NCBI GenBank assembly: GCA_020073305.1
Contig: JAIQFK010000010.1
Coordinates: forward strand, 62,001 to 126,000
Length of the DNA: 64,000 bases
Direction: 5' to 3'
Origin: Terriglobia bacterium
GTDB taxonomy: Bacteria > Acidobacteriota > Terriglobia > Bryobacterales > Bryobacteraceae
Below are positions 55,238 through 63,205 of this stretch, one piece after another. A program made the position numbers and the translations under genes. Position 1 is the stretch's first letter, and every line of letters begins with the position of its first letter. The notes beneath the pieces are model-generated. The model was not told the origin of the DNA. It worked only from the letters and a program-made list of their open reading frames with translations, and did not search any database.

Positions 55238-56568
55238 GATTCCTTGGGCTCCAATTGCTCCACCAGCCGCTTAAACACGCGGCCGCGATGCTCGTAGTTA
55301 TCGAACTGATCGAAACTGGCGCAGGCGGGCGCGAGCAGAACCGTGTCGCCGGGCTGCGCAGCCGCATAAGCGTCACGCACGGCTGTCTCCAGCGTCTTGG
55401 CATCCTGCAAAGGTACCGCGCCTGCGATCTGCTCGCGGATTTTGTCTCGAGCGGCGCCGATCAGCAGCGCGGCACGAGCTTTCTGTGCCAAGGGCTGGCG
55501 CAAAACCGTATAGTCGCTGCCCTTGTCCTTGCCACCCAGAATTACCCACAGCCCGCCCGCGAAAGCGTCGAGCGCCTTGAGCGTGGCATCCACGTTGGTG
55601 GCTTTCGAGTCGTTGTAAAAGTCGACGCCGCTCACGTTGCGAACGAATTCGAGCCGGTGCTCAACCGCACGAAACGTCCGTACGGCAGACGCAATCTGGA
55701 TGAGGCTCGCGCCCGCTACCCGGCAAGCCGCCGCCGCGGCCATGGTGTTCTCCACGTTGTGCCTCCCGCGTATGGGAATCTCGGCGGCGGGCATCAGCAG
55801 GGTGCCATTGAGCCAGACCGCATGATTGCGTAGCGAGGCCCCCGGGCTCACCGCCTTTGTGCTGCTGAACCAAATCGGCGACGCTTTGGTGAGGGTGGCA
55901 TAACGGACGCAGACCGGGTCGTCCGCGTTCAGAACCGCAAAGTCATCCGACTGCTGTGTTTCAAATAAGCGGCCCTTTGCCGCGGCGTAGTTTTCGAAAG
56001 TATGGTGACGGTCGAGGTGGTCGGGCGTCACATTCAGCGCAGCTGCGATGTGAGCGCGAAAACGGCAGATGGTCTCCAGTTGGAAGCTCGACAGCTCGAG
56101 CACATTCCACTGATCCGGCCGCGAGGACTCAATCATGGCGGTCACCGGCGTCCCGATATTTCCTCCCACCTGCACCGCAATCCCCGACTCCCTCAAGATA
56201 TGGCCGGCCAGCGCCGTCGTCGTCGTCTTCCCGTTCGAGCCTGTGATGCCCATCACCGGACCTTCCAGAAAATAGCTGGCCAGCTCGACTTCACCGATAA
56301 CCGTCGCGCCGCACCGTCGCGCTGCTTCGAGGGGCTCCAGATCTGCCGGCACCCCGGGCGACAGCACAATGAGATCAGCCCCATTGAAGACTTCCTTCGA
56401 CTGCAGGTTGAACGGCACTCCAAGATCGTCCAGCCTCATCCTGGTCTGCGGATCGGTTTTCAGATCCGTCGCGCGCACCTCGGCCCCATGCTTCACGAGC
56501 AGCTCAACCGTGGCCATCCCTGACTTCGCCATGCCCACGACTAACGCGCGCGCGCCCTTCAACTCCAT
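55222..56568 (-). CDS. murD: UDP-MurNAc-L-Ala-D-Glu ligase MurD
   Basis: A 448-residue ligase that adds D-Glu to UDP-MurNAc-L-Ala. Signature segments: LVVGMAKSGMATVELL, ATP motif GITGSNGKTTTTAL, LELSSFQLE, ALNVTPDHLDRH and DFYNDSKATN. I chose the ATG at 56568; a GTG in frame at 56577 would add three residues. The sequence before it is a tandem array of AGGTG units, so several Shine-Dalgarno registers are possible. It overlaps ftsW downstream by 16 bases. Confidence 0.96.
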   Translation of the reverse strand: MELKGARALVVGMAKSGMATVELLVKHGAEVRATDLKTDPQTRMRLDDLGVPFNLQSKEVFNGADLIVLSPGVPADLEPLEAARRCGATVIGEVELASYFLEGPVMGITGSNGKTTTTALAGHILRESGIAVQVGGNIGTPVTAMIESSRPDQWNVLELSSFQLETICRFRAHIAAALNVTPDHLDRHHTFENYAAAKGRLFETQQSDDFAVLNADDPVCVRYATLTKASPIWFSSTKAVSPGASLRNHAVWLNGTLLMPAAEIPIRGRHNVENTMAAAAACRVAGASLIQIASAVRTFRAVEHRLEFVRNVSGVDFYNDSKATNVDATLKALDAFAGGLWVILGGKDKGSDYTVLRQPLAQKARAALLIGAARDKIREQIAGAVPLQDAKTLETAVRDAYAAAQPGDTVLLAPACASFDQFDNYEHRGRVFKRLVEQLEPKESWRKN

Positions 56569-56572
56569 CCCT

Positions 56573-56600
56573 GACACCTAACACCTGGCACCTGACACCT
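56573..56600 (-). repeat. four tandem 7-bp repeats filling the mraY-murD junction
   Basis: On the minus strand AGGTGNN occurs four times with a strict 7-base period (AGGTG units at 56600, 56593, 56586 and 56579, varying only in the last two bases). The array overlaps the mraY stop codon and reaches to five bases before the murD ATG. Each unit is a Shine-Dalgarno-like AGGTG. A 7-base period shifts frame and fits only non-coding sequence. Confidence 0.75.
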
Positions 56601-57732
56601 ATCTCAATTTCAGCGTGGTCAGCGCAAATAGCGCCAACACCAGCCCCGCAATCCAGAACCGCGCGATGATCTTCGACTCCTGCCAGCCCAGGGCCTCGAA
56701 ATGATGGTGCAGCGGCGCCATCTTGAAAATGCGCTTGCCGCGCAACCGGAAGCTCCCGACCTGCAAAATCACCGAAATCGCCTCAATCACGAACACGCCG
56801 CCGATGAAGATCAGCAGAATCTCCTGCTTGATGAGCACCGCAATCACCGCCATGGCGCCGCCCAGCGATAACGAGCCCACATCGCCCATGAAGATTTCGG
56901 CGGGATGCGCGTTGTACCAGAGGAACCCGAGGCTCGCTCCCGTCATGGATCCGCAGAAGATCGTCAGCTCCGAGGTATGCGCGTTGCGCTCCAATTGCAG
57001 GTAGTTCGCCAGTTCGGCGTGTCCGCCGGCGTACGTCAGGACCGTGAGCGCGCCCGACGCAATCACCATCAGGCCGATGGCCAGGCCGTCCAATCCGTCC
57101 GTCAGATTCACCGCATTGGACGCCCCCACCACCACAAACGCCACGAACAAAAAGAACGGCAGAAACGCCAGCGGAAAGAAAATGCGGTAGGTGAGGAATG
57201 CGTCAATCAGCAGGTTGGGCTTCCATTGCTTGAAAAACGGCACGTTCATGCTGGTGGTGTACAGACCGCGCACGTTGAGCACCAGGAGCACGCTCGCCAG
57301 CACGAATGCGACCAGCACCTGCATCAGAAACTTGCGCCGCCCGGTCAGCCCCAGGTTGCGCTTCTTGATCACCTTCGCGTAATCGTCGGTGAAGCCGATG
57401 GCGGCATATGTCACCAGGCTGAATAGGGCGATCCATACGTAGAACTGCCGCAGATCGGCCCACAGCAGGGTTGGAATCACGATCGAAATCACAATTAGCA
57501 CGCCGCCCATGGTAGGCGTGCCGGCTTTCTTCTGGTGCGACTTCGGCCCTTCCTCGCGGATGTACTGGCCAATCTGAAACTCCCGCAGCTTTTCGATCAG
57601 CCACGGCCCCAGCGCGATACAAAGAAACAATGCCGTGAGGCTGGCAAAAGCGGTGCGAAATGTCGTGTAACGGAATACGCGGAACGGGCTGACGTACGGA
57701 AAGAGCTTCTCGTAGAGTAAGTAATAGAGCAT
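56599..57732 (-). CDS. mraY: phospho-MurNAc-pentapeptide transferase MraY
   Basis: A 377-residue polytopic enzyme with about ten helices that transfers phospho-MurNAc-pentapeptide to undecaprenyl phosphate, giving lipid I. Motifs: GTPTMGGVL, the catalytic DDYAK loop (GFTDDYAKVIKKRN), NAVNLTDGLDGLA and the C-terminal HHHFEALGW. Full length. The ATG at 57732 is 25 bases after murF. Its stop overlaps the 7-bp repeat array in front of murD. Confidence 0.97.
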   Translation of the reverse strand: MLYYLLYEKLFPYVSPFRVFRYTTFRTAFASLTALFLCIALGPWLIEKLREFQIGQYIREEGPKSHQKKAGTPTMGGVLIVISIVIPTLLWADLRQFYVWIALFSLVTYAAIGFTDDYAKVIKKRNLGLTGRRKFLMQVLVAFVLASVLLVLNVRGLYTTSMNVPFFKQWKPNLLIDAFLTYRIFFPLAFLPFFLFVAFVVVGASNAVNLTDGLDGLAIGLMVIASGALTVLTYAGGHAELANYLQLERNAHTSELTIFCGSMTGASLGFLWYNAHPAEIFMGDVGSLSLGGAMAVIAVLIKQEILLIFIGGVFVIEAISVILQVGSFRLRGKRIFKMAPLHHHFEALGWQESKIIARFWIAGLVLALFALTTLKLR

Positions 57733-57757
57733 TTCCTACCAGGACCGGCCCCCAGTC

Positions 57758-59110
57758 CTAACCCCCGTTCCCAATCACCCGTTCGAGCGCCCGTTCCACC
57801 CTGACGCCTCGCGAGCCTTTGAATAGCACCACGTCACCTTCGTGGACAAATCCCCGCAGAAAATCGCCCGCTGCCTCGGGGTCTTCAAAAAAGTACGCGG
57901 CGCTTTCCGACAGTCCCGCTCGCACGGCCTCTTCCACCGTGAAGCGGGCCGCGCCGCGTATTCCAAGCAGCACATCAATCCCCTGCGCCGCGACGTATTT
58001 TCCAATGTCACGGTGCAGAGGCTCGGCCGATTGACCAAGCTCCAGCATCTCCCCCAGGACGGCGATCCTCCGCCGTGCGGGCGTCTCGCGCAACACATCC
58101 ACCATGGCGCGCGCCGCTTCCGGGTTCGAGTTATAAGAATCATTCCAGATCACGATGCCGTTGCGCTCCAGGCGCTCACCGCGCATCTTGCCCGGCGCCA
58201 GTGTGCTCACCGCTTCGCGCAAACGCCCCGGCGGGATCTCAAATACCTTCGCCACCGCCAGCCCCGCCAGCACATTCAGCACCCCATGCCGCCCGACCAG
58301 CGGGCTTTCAAACCGGATGCCACCGTAGCTGAACTTCACCGGCGCGGTTCCCAACTCGACTGCCTCCGCCCTCACATCGGCGCCTTCGGAAAACCCGAAC
58401 GTCACCACGCTCCCGCGATGGATCTCCCGAAATCCGGCCACCCGCCGGTCATCCGCGTTGAGCACAGCCGTTCCATCGGCCGGCAGCTCTTCAATCAGCT
58501 CGCGCTTCGCCATCGCCACCGCTTCAATCGATCCGAATGCCTCCACGTGCGCAAAGCCGACGTTTGTCACCACGCCCACATCCGGCCGCGCCATCCGGGC
58601 CAGCGCGCGAATCTCACCCGCATGGTTCATGCCCATCTCGAGCACCGCCACGCGGCATTCGTCCGGCAGGCGCAGAATCGAGAGCGGCACGCCCACGTGA
58701 TTGTTCAAATTTCCGATGGTCTTGCCGGTGGCCATTTCGGCGGCCAGCAGATGGGCGATCACGTCCTTGGTGGTGGTCTTTCCCGCGCTGCCGGTCACCG
58801 CCACTACCCGGCCCCCCCACTGCATGCGCGCCCATGCCGCGACCTTTTGCAGCGCCGCCAGCGTCTCCTCGACGATCAGCAGCGCCCCGCGCCCGGAGCC
58901 TTCCTCCACCACCGCGCCCGCCGCTCCCTTCTCGAGCGCAGCCTCCACGTAATGGTGCCCGTCGTGCTGCGGTCCTCGCAAAGCAACAAACAGGTCGCCT
59001 GCCGCGAGGGTCCGCGAATCGATGCTCCATCCCGAAATCCGGCGTCCGGGCGCGCGGGCCGGCTCCCGAGCCTCCATCACCCGCGCCACGTCATCCCACT
59101 CCAACGTCAT
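57758..59110 (-). CDS. murF: UDP-MurNAc-tripeptide D-Ala-D-Ala ligase MurF
   Basis: A 450-residue ligase that adds D-Ala-D-Ala to UDP-MurNAc-tripeptide. Landmarks: SIDSRTLAAGDLFVAL, ATP motif VTGSAGKTTTKDV, MGMNHAGEIRALA, and the NSNPEAARAM segment of the central domain. No ddl gene is beside it, so the dipeptide comes from elsewhere. The start overlaps the murE stop by four bases (ATGA). The C-terminal domain ends with VLFKGSRGVRVERAL, as in the family. Confidence 0.96.
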   Translation of the reverse strand: MTLEWDDVARVMEAREPARAPGRRISGWSIDSRTLAAGDLFVALRGPQHDGHHYVEAALEKGAAGAVVEEGSGRGALLIVEETLAALQKVAAWARMQWGGRVVAVTGSAGKTTTKDVIAHLLAAEMATGKTIGNLNNHVGVPLSILRLPDECRVAVLEMGMNHAGEIRALARMARPDVGVVTNVGFAHVEAFGSIEAVAMAKRELIEELPADGTAVLNADDRRVAGFREIHRGSVVTFGFSEGADVRAEAVELGTAPVKFSYGGIRFESPLVGRHGVLNVLAGLAVAKVFEIPPGRLREAVSTLAPGKMRGERLERNGIVIWNDSYNSNPEAARAMVDVLRETPARRRIAVLGEMLELGQSAEPLHRDIGKYVAAQGIDVLLGIRGAARFTVEEAVRAGLSESAAYFFEDPEAAGDFLRGFVHEGDVVLFKGSRGVRVERALERVIGNGG

Positions 59111-60603
59111 CCTGTAGTTTCCGGCCGGCGCCGGTACCCAAAGCCCCGCAGCACTTCGCCGGCCACTTCACGGTCATCGAACGCAATGGTGCGATCCTTC
59201 AGCACCTGGTATGGCTCGTGGCCCTTTCCAGCCAAAATTAGAATGTCGCCGGGCCGGGCTTCTTCGATTGCCTTCTTGATTGCCGTGGCCCGATCGGGTT
59301 CCACCAGACACGGCGTGTCTTTCCGGCGCAACCCCACCAGCACATCATTCATGACAGCCAGAGGGTCTTCGGATCGCGGATTGTCGCTCGTCAGCACGAC
59401 GAAGTCGCTGAGTTCGGCCGCCACCTCGCCCATAATGGGGCGCTTGGTGCGGTCACGGTCGCCCCCGCAGCCGAACAGCGTGATCACGCGTTTGGGCTCC
59501 AGGCTGCGCGCCATTGAGATGACATTGCGCAGCGCGTCGTCGGTGTGCGCGTAATCCACAACCACCACGAAAGGCTGGCCCTCGTCCACCCGCTCGAAAC
59601 GGCCCGGCACGGCTCGGCATGCTGCGATACCCCTCGCGATGGCGTCCTCCGGCAACCCGTAGCTCAAGGCCGCGCCGCAAGCCGCCAGGATGTTGTAGAC
59701 GTTAATCCGCCCGATCAATGACGATTGGATCGTGAAATGACCCGATGGAGCATGCACTTCGAAGCGCAGGCCTTCAAAGCTCGAAGAGATGTGCCGCGCC
59801 CGCACGGTGGCGTCCTTGCCCATTCCATACCAGAAGACTTGCGTATCCTCGCCGGCCCGGACGCGGGCGCCATATTCGTCGTCCCGATTGATCACAGCAA
59901 AAGGCGGTGCCGGAGTGCCGGCTCCCGAGAAAAGCATTTGCTTGGCCGCGAAGTATTCTTCCATAGTGTGGTGGAAGTCCAGATGATCTCGCGTGAGATT
60001 GGTAAATACCGCCGTGTGGAAGCGCATGCCATACACGCGCCCCAGCGCCAGGGCATGGGAGGAGACCTCCATGGTGGCAAACGTCCCGCCCATTTGTTCC
60101 AGCTCCGTAAACAGGCGAAACAGGTCGAGTGATTCCGGTGTCGTGTTCACCGCTGGAAGCACCCGATCCCCCAGGTGATATTCAATGGTGCCGATCAGAG
60201 CCGTGACTTTTCCCGCCGCCCGCAGAATCGAATCCAATAGGTAAGCCGTCGTGGTCTTACCGTTGGTGCCGGTGATGCCGGTTAGCGAAACGCGCTGATC
60301 CGGCCTTCCGAAAAACGTACAGGCCGCCACCGCCAGAGCGCGCCGCCCGTGCTCCACCTCAATCCAGTTGCCGCTAAAACCCTCGGGCGGCGCCAGCTCG
60401 CTTACCACGGCCACCGCGCCGGCCTCCATCGCCTGCGCCGCGAAACTCCGCCCGTCGGCGCGCGCGCCCGGAAAGGCGAAGAATAGCGCTCCTGGCGTCA
60501 CCCGCCGGGAATCGTATTCCAGACTCTTCACCTCGTAACGAGCAAGCTCCGGCGCGAGCGGCTGCTTCAGCCGCACTCCCGCCAACAGCTCGCCGAGGTT
60601 CAT
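59107..60603 (-). CDS. murE: UDP-MurNAc-L-Ala-D-Glu-meso-diaminopimelate ligase MurE
   Basis: A 498-residue ligase. The ATP motif is GITGTNGKTTTAYLL; the nucleotide-binding core has SHALALGRVYG and LTRDHLDFHHT. The DNPR motif (TSDNPRSEDP, near residue 405) is the specificity signature for meso-diaminopimelate rather than lysine, so a DAP-type peptidoglycan is predicted. Full length. The ATG at 60603 is 12 bases after ftsI. It overlaps murF as ATGA. Confidence 0.96.
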   Translation of the reverse strand: MNLGELLAGVRLKQPLAPELARYEVKSLEYDSRRVTPGALFFAFPGARADGRSFAAQAMEAGAVAVVSELAPPEGFSGNWIEVEHGRRALAVAACTFFGRPDQRVSLTGITGTNGKTTTAYLLDSILRAAGKVTALIGTIEYHLGDRVLPAVNTTPESLDLFRLFTELEQMGGTFATMEVSSHALALGRVYGMRFHTAVFTNLTRDHLDFHHTMEEYFAAKQMLFSGAGTPAPPFAVINRDDEYGARVRAGEDTQVFWYGMGKDATVRARHISSSFEGLRFEVHAPSGHFTIQSSLIGRINVYNILAACGAALSYGLPEDAIARGIAACRAVPGRFERVDEGQPFVVVVDYAHTDDALRNVISMARSLEPKRVITLFGCGGDRDRTKRPIMGEVAAELSDFVVLTSDNPRSEDPLAVMNDVLVGLRRKDTPCLVEPDRATAIKKAIEEARPGDILILAGKGHEPYQVLKDRTIAFDDREVAGEVLRGFGYRRRPETTG

Positions 60604-60615
60604 ATCTGGCGCGCC

Positions 60616-62676
60616 TCAACGCGCGAACTGCACCCGTACTCGCTCGCCGGCGCGCAAAACTCTGCCCGGCGGTGGAACTTGCCCGCGCGCGATCCCGCTT
60701 CCATCCAGCAATACCGGCAGGCCCATGGCGGAGGCTTCTTCCACGACCGCACGCACCGTCTTGCCGCGGAAGTTGGGCACCTTGGGTCCGGTTTCCTCGG
60801 GGGTGGCTTCGGCTCCGCCCTCGGATGCGGCCACTTCCTCCATGATGTTTGGCTCGGAAGAACCCAGGTCTGCGATGGAAAGGTCGTCGGTTGCCTCGGG
60901 AGCGGCTCCTTCTTTTTCCGGGGATGCCTCCGGCAGGTCCTTGGGTACGTCCAGCACGCGCAAGGCCTCGGTGGCGACCGCTTTGAACACTGGGCCTGCA
61001 GCGCCTGCACCATATCCCGACGTCCCGCTCGTACCGTTCACCGTCACCACGATCACCAGCGCGGGATTTGTTATCGGCGCGAACCCCATGAATGAGGCGT
61101 TGTATAGATGCGTGTAGTGGTGCGTCTTAAGGTCAAAGATCTGCGCGGTGCCCGTCTTCCCACCCGAAGTGTATCCCTCCAGACGGGTCTTATGGCCCGT
61201 GCCGTGTGGGCTGATGACGACACCTTCCATCAACTGGCGCATCGTGATGGCCGTCTCGGGGCGAAGAATGCGCTGCGCGGGCTCGACGGGCGTCGGACGA
61301 TTCCCTTCTTTCAGGATCACTTTCGGCTTGATCAGCATTCCGCCGTTGGCAATGACCGCGCAAGCGCGCGCCAGTTGAATCGACGTGGTGCTGACCTCAT
61401 GTCCCATTGAAACCGACGCCAGCGAAGTCGTCCCCCACCGGCTGAGCCGCCGGAACATACCGCCCGATTCGGCCGGCAGCCGAAGACTTACCGGCGAGCC
61501 AAAGCCGAAACGGCGCACGTATTCGTACATGTTCTGGGCGCCCACCCGAAATCCAATCTGGATGGCTCCGATGTTGCTCGACCGCTCCAATACCTCGTGC
61601 ATCGGCAGTACGCCGTAACCGCGGTGCGCTTCGTGAATCACGCGGCCAGGAAGCCGCAACACTCCGTTGCCGCAATTGATCGGCGAGTCCGGCCGGAGAC
61701 TGGTGGTTTCGAGCGCCGCCGAAAGCGTCACTATCTTGAAGACGGAGCCCGGTTCGAAGGGCACCGAGACCGCCAGATCGTACCGCCGGAAGGGGTCTTC
61801 ACCAGGTTTGGGTGGCTCGTTGGGATCGAACGTCGGATAATTGGCCAGCGCCAGAATCTCACCGTTGTACGGGTTCATCACGATGATGCTGCCGCTGCGT
61901 GCGTGGTGCGCTTCCACACCTTTCGCGAGTTCCCTTTCGGCCGCAAACTGAATGCGCGAATCAATCGTCAGCGTCAGGGTTGTCCCGGCGTGCGCTTCGG
62001 TCGCGAGCTGCGAATCGATGCCGCGTCGCTTGACGTCCGTCAACATCATTTCCGAACCCGCACGGCCGCGCAGTTCGCCATCCAGGCTCAACTCGATTCC
62101 GCCGTTGCCTTTTTCGTCGTGATCCACCGACCCCAGCACGTGCGCCGCCAGCTTCCCGTTTGGATAATGGCGCTGGCTCTCGGTCTGAAACTCCATCCAC
62201 TCGAGATGCAGACTTCTTAGCTCCTCGGCTTCCGTACTGGTAATCTTCCGCTTCACCCAGAGGAAGCCGCGCTGGTGGTCGTAAGCCCAGCGCATGCGGT
62301 TGCGTAACTCGCCGGCATCCAGGCTCAGGATACGCGCCATCAGCTCCGACGCGACGCCCATATCCGGTACGCGCAGCGGATTCACGAACACCGATTCCAT
62401 CGGCACGCTGATCGCCATCGGCTGGCCCGAACGGTCGAAGATCGGTCCCCGCGGAGCCGGAATCTCAACCCGGAGTTCCTGCTGCTGCCGGGCCAATCGC
62501 GCGTACACTCCGTGATGAATCACCTGGAGGGAAACCAGCTTGGCAAGAATCAGGGCGAGCCACAGCAGCGCTCCGCCAGCCACCCAGGTCAGGCGTCGGG
62601 AGTAGGCCGGAGGGCGGCTTTTTGGCGCCAGCCTGTCGATGGCCGCCAGTCTGGTCATCACCCCGGGGACAGGCAT
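60616..62676 (-). CDS. ftsI: septal transpeptidase FtsI/PBP2 class B, with C-terminal PASTA domain
   Basis: A 686-residue class B penicillin-binding protein. An N-terminal membrane helix (about 30-50) precedes the dimerisation domain; the transpeptidase has S311-x-x-K314 (EPGSVFK), SSN (ERSSNIG) and KTG (GGKTGTAQ). An acidic linker (about 575-615) leads to one PASTA domain at the end (PNFRGKTVRAVVEEA to RVRVQF). PASTA is common in Gram-positive PBPs and SpoVD, less so in Gram-negative FtsI; it may bind muropeptides or the FtsW-FtsQ complex. The ATG at 62676 is chosen; one at 62658 is possible. It follows ftsL by 13 bases. Confidence 0.94.
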   Translation of the reverse strand: MPVPGVMTRLAAIDRLAPKSRPPAYSRRLTWVAGGALLWLALILAKLVSLQVIHHGVYARLARQQQELRVEIPAPRGPIFDRSGQPMAISVPMESVFVNPLRVPDMGVASELMARILSLDAGELRNRMRWAYDHQRGFLWVKRKITSTEAEELRSLHLEWMEFQTESQRHYPNGKLAAHVLGSVDHDEKGNGGIELSLDGELRGRAGSEMMLTDVKRRGIDSQLATEAHAGTTLTLTIDSRIQFAAERELAKGVEAHHARSGSIIVMNPYNGEILALANYPTFDPNEPPKPGEDPFRRYDLAVSVPFEPGSVFKIVTLSAALETTSLRPDSPINCGNGVLRLPGRVIHEAHRGYGVLPMHEVLERSSNIGAIQIGFRVGAQNMYEYVRRFGFGSPVSLRLPAESGGMFRRLSRWGTTSLASVSMGHEVSTTSIQLARACAVIANGGMLIKPKVILKEGNRPTPVEPAQRILRPETAITMRQLMEGVVISPHGTGHKTRLEGYTSGGKTGTAQIFDLKTHHYTHLYNASFMGFAPITNPALVIVVTVNGTSGTSGYGAGAAGPVFKAVATEALRVLDVPKDLPEASPEKEGAAPEATDDLSIADLGSSEPNIMEEVAASEGGAEATPEETGPKVPNFRGKTVRAVVEEASAMGLPVLLDGSGIARGQVPPPGRVLRAGERVRVQFAR

Positions 62677-62689
62677 GACACCACGCGCT

Positions 62690-63187
62690 CTACTTGCGGA
62701 GATTCATCGCCAGCGAGCCATCGGTGTGGGGTTCCAGATGGATCACTTGACCCGGCGCCGGCTCAAGCAGCCTCTGCGCGTGCGCCAGCCGTTCCAGCCG
62801 TTCGGGGCTGATCAGCGCCGCCTCGTCCACTTCGAGCCTGCTGCGCTCATCCACCAGCCGCTGGCGCTCCTGCTTGAGTGCCTGCAGTTGGTAGCCGGCG
62901 AAGGTCCCGCCCACGCTCGGCGCCAATGCTCCCGCCAGCAGAATTGCCAGCGCGGCAAAAGCTCCAATCGCTGACCAGCATTCTTTCGCCGCCCGCGGGT
63001 CCTTCTGTTTCTGCAGGCGCGAATTGTCAATGCTCTTCGAGAAGAAGTACACGTTCTCGTTGGGCAGGGCTCTCAAGCGATAGGGATCTGCGGGTTGCGC
63101 CGCTGCACGCGGGGCCATCACCGCGGATGCCTCGTCACCGTAGATCACCGCCTCGTCTTTCCTGAAGTAGGTCGGCAGCGTTGCCAT
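62690..63187 (-). CDS. ftsL: FtsL-like division protein
   Basis: A 165-residue protein in the ftsL position, with the ftsL plan: an N-terminal cytoplasmic part (residues 1-70), one membrane helix (about 73-95) and a C-terminal coiled coil (QLQALKQERQRLVDERSRLE). FtsL sequences are poorly conserved, so the call rests on plan and place between rsmH and ftsI. It is longer at the N-terminus than E. coli FtsL (121 residues). The role is to bind FtsQ/FtsB and activate FtsWI. The ATG at 63187 has GAGGAATTGAG upstream. Confidence 0.8.
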   Translation of the reverse strand: MATLPTYFRKDEAVIYGDEASAVMAPRAAAQPADPYRLRALPNENVYFFSKSIDNSRLQKQKDPRAAKECWSAIGAFAALAILLAGALAPSVGGTFAGYQLQALKQERQRLVDERSRLEVDEAALISPERLERLAHAQRLLEPAPGQVIHLEPHTDGSLAMNLRK

Positions 63188-63205
63188 TCGTTTCTCAATT
63201 CCTCG

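Noticed and set aside
56573-56600. Short repeats as a CRISPR-like array
   Set aside because: Units are 7 bases with no spacers and no cas genes nearby; a simple tandem repeat.
57842-59554. 570-codon plus-strand frame over murF/murE
   Set aside because: Shadow of two conserved ligases; no recognisable domain.
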